DNA of 64,000 bases from JAGVSR01 sp031413815 (GTDB taxonomy: Bacteria; Pseudomonadota; Alphaproteobacteria; Rhizobiales; Hyphomicrobiaceae). The translations under genes were made by a program, and so were the position numbers. Positions 44,749 to 52,177 of this stretch are shown here, in pieces. Every line of letters starts with the position of its first letter. Position 1 is the first letter of the stretch. The notes beneath the pieces are model-generated. The model ran no database searches. It worked only from the letters and a program-made list of their open reading frames with translations, and had not been told where the DNA came from. Where the stretch lies: contig JANOFU010000023.1 of assembly GCA_031413815.1 (NCBI GenBank), positions 1 to 64,000 on the forward strand, given 5' to 3'.

Positions 44749-46035
44749 GTGGAACGCCCCTTGTCCTCGATCACCCCCAGACGGCCCTCCCACTCTGTCG
44801 ATGTTGGCGGCGTTGCCGTCGGCGGCGGCCACCCGGTCGTCGTCCAGTCGATGACCAATACGGATACGGCCGATATCGCTGGCACCATCGCCCAGGTCGC
44901 GGCCCTGTCGCGGGCAGGGTCCGAACTCGTGCGCATCACGGTTGACCGGGATGAAGCCGCCAAGGCCGTACCGCACATCCGCGATGGGCTCGCCAAACGC
45001 GGTGTGAAGGTGCCGCTGGTGGGTGATTTCCACTACATCGGTCACACGCTGCTTGCCGAAAACCCTGCCTGCGCCGAAGCGCTCGACAAGTACCGCATCA
45101 ACCCCGGCAACGTCGGTTTCAAGGACAAGCGCGATAAGCAATTTTCATCGATCATTGAAATGGCGATGCGCTATGCCAAGCCCGTGCGCATTGGCGTCAA
45201 CTGGGGCTCGCTCGACCAAGAGCTGCTGACGCATCTGATGGATGAAAATGCGACGTCGCCAGCGCCCCTCGAGGCGCGCGCGGTGATGCATGAAGCCATG
45301 GTGCAGTCGGGTCTGCTCTCGGCAGCGCGCGCCGAAGAGCTCGGTCTTGGCGCCGATAAGATCATCATTTCGGCCAAGGTCTCGTCGGTCCAGGACTTGA
45401 TCGCCTGCTACACGATGCTCGCCGCACGCTGCCAGTACGCATTGCACTTAGGGCTCACAGAAGCCGGTATGGGGTCGAAAGGCATTGTTGCCTCGTCGGC
45501 GGCGATGGGCATTCTGCTGCAGAGGGGCATCGGCGACACCATCCGGTTCTCGCTGACGCCGGAACCGGGCGGGGATCGCACCGTCGAAGTGCGGGCCGCC
45601 CAAGAACTGTTGCAAACGATGGGGATGCGGTCGTTCGTGCCGGTCGTCGCTGCTTGCCCCGGCTGCGGGCGGACGACATCGACGGTGTTCCAGGAACTTG
45701 CGCGCGACGTGCAGAACATGATCCGCGACCGCATGCCGGAGTGGAAGACGCGCTATCCCGGTGTTGAGACGCTCAATCTTGCGGTGATGGGCTGCATCGT
45801 CAATGGGCCGGGCGAGAGCAAGCACGCCGACATCGGCATTTCATTGCCGGGCACAGGAGAGGCCCCCGCTGCGCCGATTTTCATCGACGGCAAAAAGGCG
45901 ATGACGCTTCGGGGGTCCAAGATTTCCGACGAGTTCCAAAATATCGTCGAGGAATACATCGAAAGCCGCTACGCCAAGGGCCTGCCGGCCGGTGAGCGGG
46001 TGAAGGCGGCGATGAAGGTGGCGGTGGATGGGTAG
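44749..46035 (+). CDS. ispG: 4-hydroxy-3-methylbut-2-enyl diphosphate synthase (flavodoxin/ferredoxin)
   Basis: A 428-residue iron-sulfur enzyme of the MEP isoprenoid pathway. The cluster ligands are in ACPGCGRTT and MGCIVNGPGESKHAD; the barrel start is VVVQSMTNTDTADI and the signature ALHLGLTEAGMGSKG is clear. The GTG start at 44749 gives a normal N terminus for the alphaproteobacterial group. It follows the leuB intergenic repeat and is not in an operon with other isp genes. Confidence 0.96.
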   Translation: MERPLSSITPRRPSHSVDVGGVAVGGGHPVVVQSMTNTDTADIAGTIAQVAALSRAGSELVRITVDRDEAAKAVPHIRDGLAKRGVKVPLVGDFHYIGHTLLAENPACAEALDKYRINPGNVGFKDKRDKQFSSIIEMAMRYAKPVRIGVNWGSLDQELLTHLMDENATSPAPLEARAVMHEAMVQSGLLSAARAEELGLGADKIIISAKVSSVQDLIACYTMLAARCQYALHLGLTEAGMGSKGIVASSAAMGILLQRGIGDTIRFSLTPEPGGDRTVEVRAAQELLQTMGMRSFVPVVAACPGCGRTTSTVFQELARDVQNMIRDRMPEWKTRYPGVETLNLAVMGCIVNGPGESKHADIGISLPGTGEAPAAPIFIDGKKAMTLRGSKISDEFQNIVEEYIESRYAKGLPAGERVKAAMKVAVDG

Positions 46036-46105
46036 CTGGATTTAATCAGGTTTCTAGCCTAATGACGTTCGCTAACGAATTGATGTCTACAGAGTGTTTC
46101 CGCTT

Positions 46106-47191
46106 ATGAGCGAAAAGTTTGCGAATCGGCTTCAGGCATGGGCCAAGGATGCGCTTGATATTGCGGGGCGTTGCCACAACGAAGAGCAAACCAAGCTCGC
46201 TCTTATAGTCCCTTTCTTTGAGGTCCTCGGCTACGATTGCACGCGTCCCGAAGTCTTTGTGGCGGAAGCGAGAGCCGGTATCTCTGTCGTCTCGTTCGGC
46301 CGAGCAGATTTTGCAATTCGCGATGAAAGAGAGATTACGATCGTCGTCGAATGCAAATCTGCTGGCGAGAAACTGGGCGTTCATGCAAGTCAGCTCAAAC
46401 GTTATTTCGACCAGCTCACAACGGCCAGTATTGGAATTCTGACGAACGGGCACGTCTTCAACTTCTACTTAAGAAGTGAGCCAGCTAGGTGCATGGAGGA
46501 TCTTCCGTTCTTAGAGTTCGGCGTTGAAGCGTTGCAGGACAAAAAGACCTATCAGGAAATCGAAGATTTTCTGATCAACATTTCCAGCAAAAATTTTGAT
46601 GATGCCGCTATTGCAGACTTTGCAAAGAAAAAGCGAATCGAGTTGAACCTTCAGAAGTGGTGGCAAAAACAACTTCTTGATCCAAGTGAGGACCTTTGCC
46701 GAACCGTGCTGCAACATCAACTAAGCGAGAGGATCACAGCGAAGGTTCTTAGATCGTACAAGGAGATAGTGACCGAAGCTCTGGTCCATTCGATGGCACT
46801 TCAAGTTAAAGCGCTCTTGCCTGAAATTATGATTGATCGCAGCGGGAGGGCGAGGTTTCAATCAACCCATCGATCTGCGAAGTCGCTAACGAGTAAGCGG
46901 GAGTACGATGTTTTTCAGTATTGCCTCATCATTCTGTCACAAGCGACCGCCGGAAAAGTTGATCCAAAGGTCATTCAAGAGGTAACGTATAGGGACTACA
47001 ATGACCATTTTTCCATATACATTGGTGGCCCGAAAGACGGTCGAATCTTAAAGTTCTATGAGGACAGCAATGGAGGCGAACTATTTGAGTTCAAAGATGG
47101 GGAGCGCTGCCGGGACGAGGCATTAATTACCGATCCCCTCGTCAGAAATTTCTACCAGGCTTTGGAGTGGCACGAGGGTCGGCGAGCGTGA
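46106..47191 (+). CDS. Orphan PD-(D/E)XK nuclease-like protein (type I restriction HsdR N-terminal-like)
   Basis: A 361-residue protein whose first 140 residues resemble the nuclease domain of type I restriction subunits: EEQTKLALIVPFFEVLGYD, then GRADFAIRD and ITIVVECKSAGEK, which supply Asp and Glu-x-Lys of the active site. The rest is helical and ends in a small beta domain (FSIYIGGPKDGRILKFYED). No helicase, methylase or specificity gene is adjacent. The DNA is visibly AT-richer than the flanks, suggesting recent acquisition. It may be a defence protein or a remnant of one; ATG 46106 is preferred to GTG 46094. Confidence 0.8.
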   Translation: MSEKFANRLQAWAKDALDIAGRCHNEEQTKLALIVPFFEVLGYDCTRPEVFVAEARAGISVVSFGRADFAIRDEREITIVVECKSAGEKLGVHASQLKRYFDQLTTASIGILTNGHVFNFYLRSEPARCMEDLPFLEFGVEALQDKKTYQEIEDFLINISSKNFDDAAIADFAKKKRIELNLQKWWQKQLLDPSEDLCRTVLQHQLSERITAKVLRSYKEIVTEALVHSMALQVKALLPEIMIDRSGRARFQSTHRSAKSLTSKREYDVFQYCLIILSQATAGKVDPKVIQEVTYRDYNDHFSIYIGGPKDGRILKFYEDSNGGELFEFKDGERCRDEALITDPLVRNFYQALEWHEGRRA

Positions 47192-47295
47192 CCTGGAAGA
47201 CCGAATTGCTCGCCACACCCGAATTCAGGGCGTGCGCGAGCGTCCCTGACGCACTGTGCATGCGAGGTAAAAAACCCTGTGATTCGGCAATACTC

Positions 47296-47502
47296 TTAAC
47301 GTGCTGACCCAGCGTTGAGTTCGCTTTCGCGGGCAACGCGTTCGAACATCTCGGTCACGGTCTTGATGCGGTACATGCGCTCGCCGGCACCTTCATGCGG
47401 CATCACGCGCAAGATCTTGTACTCGCGCACGGATGCGGGCACGCCGGCCTTGGAGGGAACGAAATCGACCAGCTGGCCAACGCGAAACTTATGTCCTGCC
47501 AT
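47296..47502 (-). CDS. Small conserved hypothetical protein
   Basis: A 68-residue basic protein (MAGHKFRVGQLVDFVPSK, then EYKILRVMPHEGAGERMYRIK) of a kind common in Hyphomicrobiales; the HKF-RVGQLVDF start and RYRIK-like strand suggest a small beta-barrel. GAGG lies 6 bases before ATG 47502, which overlaps the stop of the upstream gene by 14 bases. The two are co-translated. Function unknown. Confidence 0.8.
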   Translation of the reverse strand: MAGHKFRVGQLVDFVPSKAGVPASVREYKILRVMPHEGAGERMYRIKTVTEMFERVARESELNAGSAR

Positions 47503-47773
47503 GTGCATCCTCTGTGGTTTTCGCGTCTCGCTCAAGAGCCGCTGCCAAATCTGCCGGGTCGATCATCGATTGCTGCCGCGACACGATTGCGGCGTTCGTC
47601 GATCGCAAAGTGATGACCGTTGAAACGCGCCGGTACGCCTCAAAGGACAGACCCGCGATCAACTCTTCAACGGTCTCGACGTCATAGGTTCCAGCCGGTT
47701 GAAGGCCTTTGATGCCTTCAAGCTCGAAAGCATTATGAAATTCGACGGCGGTGCGCGTCGTGCGCTCGAACAT
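47489..47773 (-). CDS. Small conserved hypothetical protein
   Basis: A 94-residue protein (MFERTTRTAVEFHNAFELEG, TYDVETVEELIAGLSFEAYRR) with a helical C terminus. It pairs with the downstream small gene in a two-gene operon. GAGG 6 bases before ATG 47773 decides the start; a frame to 48007 is open but has no family-like sequence. I know the sequence pattern from other rhizobial genomes as an uncharacterised pair but cannot give a role. Confidence 0.78.
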   Translation of the reverse strand: MFERTTRTAVEFHNAFELEGIKGLQPAGTYDVETVEELIAGLSFEAYRRVSTVITLRSTNAAIVSRQQSMIDPADLAAALERDAKTTEDAHGRT

Positions 47774-47984
47774 GGGCCGCCTCGTTACGATCACCAATCT
47801 GTAGAACTGCATACTGATGTGACGAGTATACCACGAACAGCACTGCAACGGGCGCCAACCTCGCGTTCCGGGGATTTTGTCGCTTTTTTGCGCGTTAACG
47901 CCCGCAAACATTGGAGTTTGCGAGCGCATAGAAACACGCTGGTGCAAGGGATATGCGCACCGGAGCCGGGTCTTCGAGCCGCCG

Positions 47985-48392
47985 TTAGCCGCCGTATTTG
48001 CGTTCACAGGTCAGCGGGCAGATGCTGGTGGCGCCGTTTGCCCCCAGTAAGCACGCGGCCTGCATGCCGGGAATGAACAGCGCGCCGATCGAGCACGCGA
48101 GTTCGATGCCGACTTTGAGCGTGTCGCAATCCTTGATGCAACGCGCGTACTTCCTGGGGTTCGGCTTCCCGCTGAGACCCGATGGCGCGGAACACGCCCC
48201 AAGCGAATCGCCAGAGCCAATTGATCCATTCTTGCGCAAATCGGCTGTGAGTTTCGCTTTGCCGCTGGCGGGAACATTCGCCCAACCCGAACCCATGCAG
48301 ACTGTCTTGGCGTGGGCGACATGCGCCATCGGCCCCGTCATCATAAACGCTGCAACCAGCGCGGCAGCGGCCACCCGGATAATCTTGATCAT
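47985..48392 (-). CDS. Cysteine-rich exported protein of unknown function
   Basis: A 135-residue secreted protein. The signal peptide (residues 1-28, ending HVAHA) is followed by about 105 residues with nine cysteines, including ARCIKDCDTLKVGIELAC and SICPLTCERKYGG, which should form disulfides. GGGAGG lies 8 bases before ATG 48392. It lies 38 bases downstream of the M48-PAN protease gene on the same strand and is likely its operon partner; a substrate or inhibitor role is inference. Confidence 0.75.
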   Translation of the reverse strand: MIKIIRVAAAALVAAFMMTGPMAHVAHAKTVCMGSGWANVPASGKAKLTADLRKNGSIGSGDSLGACSAPSGLSGKPNPRKYARCIKDCDTLKVGIELACSIGALFIPGMQAACLLGANGATSICPLTCERKYGG

Positions 48393-48430
48393 AGTTTTGC
48401 CTCCCATTTTCAGACGCTACGGATTCGAAT

Positions 48431-49762
48431 CTACTTGTCGCAATCGGGCGGGTTGGTACTACTCACCAGCGCGGCCTCCTGAAGTTTGAAACCAACCGCC
48501 TCGCCGATGCGGCTCGACTCGATCGGCCGCGGCGGAACGCGAAACAGAGAACACGAGAAGGCAGCTGGTGCAGCAATTCCCTCCTCCGCTGCGTCACCTG
48601 CGAACTCTCGCTGCGAAACGGAATACGCCGTGCACCAGTCATCGCCCTTGCATTGCGCGTCACAATCGTCGGCCGATGCCACTTGAACGCCTTTCTTATA
48701 GGGACGCCCTGCCCGGTCGGACTCGAAATATGGAAATGCGAATCCGCTCATTTTTTTCATCTTGATTTCGTCGGCTGAAACCGGCGGCTTGCCGAGTTTC
48801 TTGCGCACACTCAGTGTCGAATTTGCCTCGAGGGACGCAAGCACGGCTGCGCGCTTTGGATAGCAATACCCGCTCCACCGGTCGTAGCTGAAGGCCTGGC
48901 AGCCTTCGAGGTTCAGACAAACGTTGGCGCACGCCTGACGCGACATGCGCCCTTTGGCGATGCAAATGTCCTCGCCGCGAATGTCGAGGCCGTTATAGTT
49001 GTTAAACTGCTCTTTGTGGTTGCCGAGACCCTTATCCATGAGATCCGCGATCGCGAAAGCCTTCGGATTGTCTTTGCCCTGCTGCCAGCCGCGCAGCATT
49101 GCCGTCTCACGTTCGGTTTTTCCGGGATAGTATTTGCTGGCTTCGGCCGGTTCGCCATCGAGCCACTCGGTTGTTTCCTCATTCGTCGCGCCCATTCGCG
49201 CAAGCAAATATCCCGCGACCCAATCGGCCTGCGCCTCCTTCGTCTTGCGGTCCATCTGCGTTTCGTGATGGCGGCCGACGAAGTGGCCAATTTCGTGCGC
49301 GACAAGCGCGATGAGCCGCCAGGGCGTTTTTTTGCGGTCTTGCTCGGTTGCGTTCAAAAGATCGACGAGGTAGGCCTGATTGAAGACAATCAACCGTTCA
49401 GTCTCGATATGATCGACGACGCCGTTCTTTTCCGGATTGACGATCACGCCCTTGATCTTCAGATACCCAGTCGCATTCGCTGTCGGCGTTTCGATACTCT
49501 CGTCATCTGTGATCTGAATTTGAAACGGATTTTCAGGCAGGTGTGTAAATTTAAGGACGCGATTAACAAGCTCGAACAGGCGTGCGTCGGTCGCCGCATT
49601 CAGGCTCTCGTTCAGGGATCGCGTATTCTCGTTTGGGGATCGCGTGTTTTCAGCGGGTTCGTGGACCGAAATCAGAGTCTCATCGGCCCTTAAGCTGCCG
49701 GCTGGCAGAAAAGGAAAAATCAAAGCAAAAACAAATGGAAAAAAGCCCCGCGGTCGCGACAT
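48431..49762 (-). CDS. Exported M48-type metalloprotease with C-terminal PAN/Apple domains
   Basis: A 443-residue protein: signal peptide (ending GSLRA), a short direct repeat (NTRSPNE/NTRSLNE), a zinc protease domain with HEIGH at residues 156-160 and KEAQADW as the downstream glutamate, then two Cys-rich PAN-like domains (about 265-330 with CIAKGRMSRQACANVCLNLEGCQAFSY; about 355-430 with CDAQCKGDDWCTAYSV). PAN domains bind proteins or glycans. The pairing of PAN with M48 is unusual. ATG 49762 gives a clean signal peptide; a frame to 49825 exists. Confidence 0.86.
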   Translation of the reverse strand: MSRPRGFFPFVFALIFPFLPAGSLRADETLISVHEPAENTRSPNENTRSLNESLNAATDARLFELVNRVLKFTHLPENPFQIQITDDESIETPTANATGYLKIKGVIVNPEKNGVVDHIETERLIVFNQAYLVDLLNATEQDRKKTPWRLIALVAHEIGHFVGRHHETQMDRKTKEAQADWVAGYLLARMGATNEETTEWLDGEPAEASKYYPGKTERETAMLRGWQQGKDNPKAFAIADLMDKGLGNHKEQFNNYNGLDIRGEDICIAKGRMSRQACANVCLNLEGCQAFSYDRWSGYCYPKRAAVLASLEANSTLSVRKKLGKPPVSADEIKMKKMSGFAFPYFESDRAGRPYKKGVQVASADDCDAQCKGDDWCTAYSVSQREFAGDAAEEGIAAPAAFSCSLFRVPPRPIESSRIGEAVGFKLQEAALVSSTNPPDCDK

Positions 49763-49931
49763 TACACAACTCACCGCCCCGAGAATGAAAGATGCAAGCT
49801 GAACCCGGACGACTTGGCGAGTCAAGCAGATCGCCGGTCATCTGTTTGATGTGGGCGTTTGCCGGGATGCGGCGCGGCCACACTGACACGCCAGAAAAAT
49901 AATCAGATGTGGATCGGGCTAAGGGGCCAGC

Positions 49932-51056
49932 CTACTCTAACGTTCCCTTGCGCTGCTGGATCATCATGTAGGTGTCCATGGTGTGTTCCGATACCTGATG
50001 CCAGAGGTAGTTCTCGCGGCGCACGGCGGTCATGGCGTCATAGGCCGCTTTGAACTCTGCGTTCTTGGCCGACAGCTCGGCATAAATTTCATTGGACGCC
50101 TTCAAGCACGCATCCAAAACCGGTTCTGAAAACGGCCGCAGAATAGCGCCGTTCTTCACGAGACTGCGCAGTGCTCCCGGGTTCTGGATGTCATAACGCG
50201 CGGTCATGATGGTATTGGCGGTGTGGGCTGCGGCATGCACAATCGCCTGATAGGTTTTCGGCAGGCTGTTGAACTTCTCCAGATTGAAGAAGAAGCTGAG
50301 CATCGCCTGGCCTTCCCACCAGCCCGGATAATAGTAGTTCTTGGCGACGCGGGCGAAGCCCAGTTTTTCATCGTCGTACGGCCCAACCCATTCCGCGGCA
50401 TCGATCGTGCCCTTTTCGAGTGCAGGGTAAATTTCTCCCGCCGGGATTTGCTGCGGCACGCCGCCAAGACGGGAAATCATCATGCCGCCGAAGCCGCCGA
50501 TGCGCATTTTGAGGCCTTTCCAATCCTCCGGTGTATTGATCTCGCGGCGATACCAGCCGCCCATCTGCGCGCCGGAGTTGCCGCCTGGAAGCCCGTAAAT
50601 GTTATACTTCTTGTAGAACGAGTTCATCAGTTCGATACCGCCGCCTTCGTACATCCAGGCGTTCTGCATGCGCGAATTGAGGCCGAACGGAACGCCCGTC
50701 GCCAGCGCAAACGTCGGGTCTTTGCCCCAATAGTAGTATGACGCCGTGTGGCAGCTCTCGACAGTTCCATCTGTGACGGCATCGGCCGCCTGCAAACCAC
50801 CGACGATTTCGCCCGCCGCAAACAGCTGGATCCTGAAGCGGTTGTTTGTCATGTCAGCGACTGCTTGCGCGAAGACTTTGCCAGCGCCGTGAATAGTATC
50901 GAGAGACGGCGGGAAGCTCGATGTCATCCGCCACGAGATTTCAGGCGACGCGGAAATGATGGCGGGACTTTTTGGAGTGTTGTCGCATGCGGCAACGGCC
51001 AGCCCTGCGCCGCCGGTTGCAGCTCCAGCGATAAACTTGCGGCGGGTCAGTCGCTT
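49932..51056 (-). CDS. TRAP transporter substrate-binding protein (DctP type, Tat signal)
   Basis: A 374-residue solute-binding protein. The twin-arginine signal RRKFIAGAATGGAGLAVAACD ends in a lipobox-like cysteine, so it may be a lipoprotein. The mature domain (SWRMTSSFPPSLDTIHGAG, then EWVGPYDDEKLGFARVAKNYYYPGWW) is like DctP proteins that bind keto or carboxylic acids. TTG 51056 follows GAGGGAG by 6 bases; 51107 is the first ATG in frame. No DctQ or DctM permease gene lies nearby, so it is an orphan or uses a distant permease. Confidence 0.88.
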   Translation of the reverse strand, partial: KRLTRRKFIAGAATGGAGLAVAACDNTPKSPAIISASPEISWRMTSSFPPSLDTIHGAGKVFAQAVADMTNNRFRIQLFAAGEIVGGLQAADAVTDGTVESCHTASYYYWGKDPTFALATGVPFGLNSRMQNAWMYEGGGIELMNSFYKKYNIYGLPGGNSGAQMGGWYRREINTPEDWKGLKMRIGGFGGMMISRLGGVPQQIPAGEIYPALEKGTIDAAEWVGPYDDEKLGFARVAKNYYYPGWWEGQAMLSFFFNLEKFNSLPKTYQAIVHAAAHTANTIMTARYDIQNPGALRSLVKNGAILRPFSEPVLDACLKASNEIYAELSAKNAEFKAAYDAMTAVRRENYLWHQVSEHTMDTYMMIQQRKGTLE

Positions 51057-51180
51057 CAAAGCCGTCTCCCTCTTGCCGCGCAATCCCCTTGGCCAGCGCT
51101 CGGCCAAGACTATAAGGTCCGGGCGCAGCGATCACAAACCCTGCTGTGCATCGGACTGGTTCTTGGTGTTGAGGTGTGAC

Positions 51181-51840
51181 GTGCTGGGGCTATCTGGTTG
51201 GACGTTGCAAATGGTGATCGGGATTGCAGCGGCTTCGGTCGCGGTTGGCGAGGTGCGCGCCCAAGACCCCAAAGTCCCGCCGGGTAAGGCCAGCGAGGGC
51301 ACGCCGGTGGCTGTCTTTTCAACAGGCCTCGATTACACCCAGCCGGACATTGCCGCAGCGCTGGCGCGCGACGGAGAGGGAGAACTGATCGGTCGGGACT
51401 TCGCCGATGGGGACCGCACGCCGTTTGCCGCTGGTCCATCATCAACACTGGACAACTGGGGCGGTGACGGGACCGCGCTGGCGAGAACGCTGCTATTGGC
51501 GATGGCCACCAGTGGCTCAAAATTCAATGTCGTTCCGGTCCGGATCGATCCTGCCAAGCCACTCTCGTTGGCGCAGGCTCTGGCGTTCGTGGCGCAAACT
51601 CCGGCCAAGGTCGTCATCGTGCCGATGTGGAGTTTGGTGCCAGCGGATTGGGAGCCGTTCAAAGCCGCTGCCACTCACTTCAAAGACCTGCGCATTCTCG
51701 TGCCAGCCTGCAGCACCGGGACCGCAGCCGGTTCGCCGCCGGTCTATCCTCATGCCCTCGCTTTGCCGAATGTTACCTCAGTTGCAGCAGATCCCGCTCT
51801 GGTTTGGGCCGGAGTTGCCTTGACCAAATCATGCCCGTAG
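51181..51840 (+). CDS. Subtilisin-like fold protein lacking catalytic residues (pseudo-subtilase)
   Basis: A 219-residue exported protein (signal segment MVIGIAAASVAVGEVRA). The mature part follows the subtilisin pattern but the catalytic sites are changed: VAVFSTGLDYTQPDIAAAL has Ser where DTG gives Asp, DNWGGDGTALARTLL has Gly-Asp where HGT gives His, and ILVPACSTG stands at the AGN strand. The serine-containing end of S8 peptidases is absent. It is therefore unlikely to cut peptides and may act as an inhibitor or binder. GTG 51181 follows GAGG by 6 bases; the gene is divergent from the TRAP gene. Confidence 0.72.
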   Translation: MLGLSGWTLQMVIGIAAASVAVGEVRAQDPKVPPGKASEGTPVAVFSTGLDYTQPDIAAALARDGEGELIGRDFADGDRTPFAAGPSSTLDNWGGDGTALARTLLLAMATSGSKFNVVPVRIDPAKPLSLAQALAFVAQTPAKVVIVPMWSLVPADWEPFKAAATHFKDLRILVPACSTGTAAGSPPVYPHALALPNVTSVAADPALVWAGVALTKSCP

Positions 51841-52129
51841 ACAGCATAAATAGTGCTGCAAAACCGAACATGATCAGGGGTAGGGATGCGGAGGCTGGGC
51901 GGAATAGTCCTCGCGCCTCGTCCACAAGCGTCCGGCCGAGTACCGGCCGCTGGGTTCTGCCACGTTCAAGCGTCTGATGCGTGCGGCCCATGAGTGGGAC
52001 CGGGTAACCTTCATCGATTATCGATGACCTCGCCGGGGGATGGTGAACCGCGTCCGCCGCGTTGCCCGTGACGGCCAGCATCGCTACGGCGAGGCTGATC
52101 GCAGTAAGGGTTTGTCTCGTGGCCGGCAT
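51773..52129 (-). CDS. Small single-helix exported protein downstream of the MFS carrier
   Basis: A 118-residue protein with a signal peptide (residues 1-27, ending NAADA), a basic linker and one helix (LIMFGFAALFMLSTGMIW, about 84-101) near the C terminus. It lies 48 bases after the MFS gene on the same strand with AAGGG before its ATG, so co-expression is likely. Its end overlaps the convergent pseudo-subtilase by 68 bases, which lowers confidence. No family recognised. Confidence 0.5.
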   Translation of the reverse strand: MPATRQTLTAISLAVAMLAVTGNAADAVHHPPARSSIIDEGYPVPLMGRTHQTLERGRTQRPVLGRTLVDEARGLFRPASASLPLIMFGFAALFMLSTGMIWSRQLRPKPERDLLQLR

Positions 52130-52177
52130 TCGCGCGCCCTTCAGCCAAGAACTGGCGGCCAGCAGCGCGGATGTTCC

